Positions 22,817 through 23,362 of a DNA stretch of 23,362 bases are shown piece after piece. The DNA comes from a virus. The notes under the pieces were generated by a model. That model was not told the origin of the DNA, ran no database searches, and saw only the letters and a list, made by a program, of their open reading frames with translations. How positions within the stretch are numbered: position 1 is the first letter of the stretch; every line of letters begins with the position of its first letter. A program made the position numbers and the translations under genes. The stretch covers positions 1-23,362 of the IMG/VR virus record IMGVR_UViG_3300031772_001573, one strand, 5' to 3'.

Positions 22817-23182
22817 ATGAACGGGCACGCACTCGTTTGGCCGGTGGTGGTATTCATGGCCATTTGCGGCATTGCCACGCACTGGCTTAAACAACTGGCA
22901 ATGATGCGCAAGGCAAGCACCCCGGGCATGGGCACCATTACAGCCCGCACCTATTGGGTGACCTACTGGCCGGAATCCCTGGCCGCCATCACGTCAACCG
23001 CAGCCGGCATCACTTTGCTGGCGGAATTGAACATGCTCACCCACGCATTGGCGTTTGGCGTGGGGTACATGGGCAACAGCATGGCGGACATGATCGGCGG
23101 GCGGGTACAAGCCATGATTACCGCGGCGCCCCCGCCCGTTCCACAGGTGGGGCAGCGTGGCCAACCGGGTGGGCCGCCTTGA
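22817..23182 (+). CDS. Multi-pass membrane protein, holin candidate
   Basis: A 121-residue protein at ATG 22817, ten bases after the endolysin stop, with AGGGGG upstream. Three hydrophobic segments are visible: about residues 6-24 (LVWPVVVFMAICGIATHWL), 54-74 (SLAAITSTAAGITLLAELN) and 76-95 (LTHALAFGVGYMGNSMADMI). The loop between the first two is basic (KQLAMMRKAS) and the C-terminus is Pro/Gln-rich (APPPVPQVGQRGQPGGPP). The number of segments and position beside a peptidase lacking an export signal fit a class I holin. Holins are too diverse to recognise by sequence, so another phage membrane protein remains possible. Confidence 0.6.
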   Translation: MNGHALVWPVVVFMAICGIATHWLKQLAMMRKASTPGMGTITARTYWVTYWPESLAAITSTAAGITLLAELNMLTHALAFGVGYMGNSMADMIGGRVQAMITAAPPPVPQVGQRGQPGGPP

Positions 23183-23357
23183 CGTGGACACCAACCCGGT
23201 AACCCTGTCCGATGAATTGCGCAACGTGCTGCGCGTCCTGGACGCACTGCGGGACCGGCTGGCGGATGAATACCAGCCGGAAAGGGAAGTGATTGAACGG
23301 GAAATAGCCAGCGGGGAAACATCCCTGCGGCGCGCACTGCACCTGATAGGGGGCTGA
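23157..23357 (+). CDS. Small charged helical hypothetical protein
   Basis: A 66-residue protein whose GTG 23157 lies inside the end of the membrane protein gene (26-base overlap) and has an AGGTGGGG ribosome site. Later in-frame GTGs at 23169 and 23184 are alternatives without good ribosome sites. The part from residue 18 on is a helical region with alternating charges (ELRNVLRVLDALRDRLADEY, then REVIEREIASGETSLRRALHL). No membrane segment or signal is seen. I do not recognise a family. The overlap and strand agree with the same transcript as the lysis genes. Confidence 0.55.
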   Translation: MANRVGRLDVDTNPVTLSDELRNVLRVLDALRDRLADEYQPEREVIEREIASGETSLRRALHLIGG

Positions 23358-23362
23358 AATCA

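Noticed and set aside
21536-22894. 452-codon open frame on the minus strand across five plus-strand genes
   Set aside because: It covers genes with well-placed ribosome sites and recognisable domains on the plus strand; the product shows no known motif.
1-23362. tRNA genes, insertion sequences, attachment sites or integrase
   Set aside because: Reading both strands I saw no cloverleaf, no terminal inverted repeats with transposase, and no integrase-type protein.

Overview
The window is a continuous, GC-rich, single-strand (+) stretch of a tailed-phage or prophage genome. It runs from the 3' end of the major capsid gene through head completion, tail assembly, tail tip, fibres and what looks like a lysis module. 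Almost every gene touches or overlaps the next (ATGA, GTGA or TAATG junctions), so it reads as one late operon. A long tape measure protein, a lambda G/GT-type frameshifted chaperone and no sheath gene all point to a non-contractile, siphovirus-like tail. The tail tip set (DUF2460, DUF2163, NlpC/P60 peptidase, large hub) has the order seen in gene transfer agents of Alphaproteobacteria and related siphophages. The host is therefore probably a high-GC proteobacterium, but nothing here fixes its genus.

Layout: 1-243 major capsid C-terminus followed by a perfect 11-bp hairpin; 313-2112 a small protein and the HK97-type portal; 2109-2753 a collagen-like protein; 2750-3088 gp6-like connector; 3085-3738 a DUF115/GT42-like Rossmann protein; 3731-4069 head-tail adaptor. 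At 4066-8043 lies a block of six translationally coupled sugar- and methyl-transfer genes (three methyltransferases, two paralogous GT8-like glycosyltransferases, one GT2-like glycosyltransferase). Head and tail completion then resumes with gp10-like (8043-8606), DUF3168 (8603-8980), tail tube (8999-9460), chaperone with -1 frameshift (9496-10157) and tape measure (10157-12982).

The tail tip covers 12982-18067 and is followed by a small conserved virion-type protein, a short fibre-like protein, and three consecutive glycine-rich paralogues (18979-21498) that look like polyglycine adhesins. After a hairpin and T-run come a single-pass membrane/coiled-coil protein, a small helical protein, a TIGR02594-like cysteine endopeptidase (probable endolysin), a multi-pass membrane protein (holin candidate) and a short helical protein.

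The most unusual part is the modification cassette placed inside the head-tail joining genes. Connector, adaptor, gp10 and DUF3168 are normally neighbours. Here a nucleotide-sugar-type Rossmann protein and six transferases are interleaved with exact stop/start coupling, so they should be made in the late phase together with virion proteins. My inference is that this phage builds or trims a methylated glycan on its own particle (collagen-like protein, capsid or glycine-rich adhesins) or on the host surface late in infection. The substrate cannot be read from sequence.
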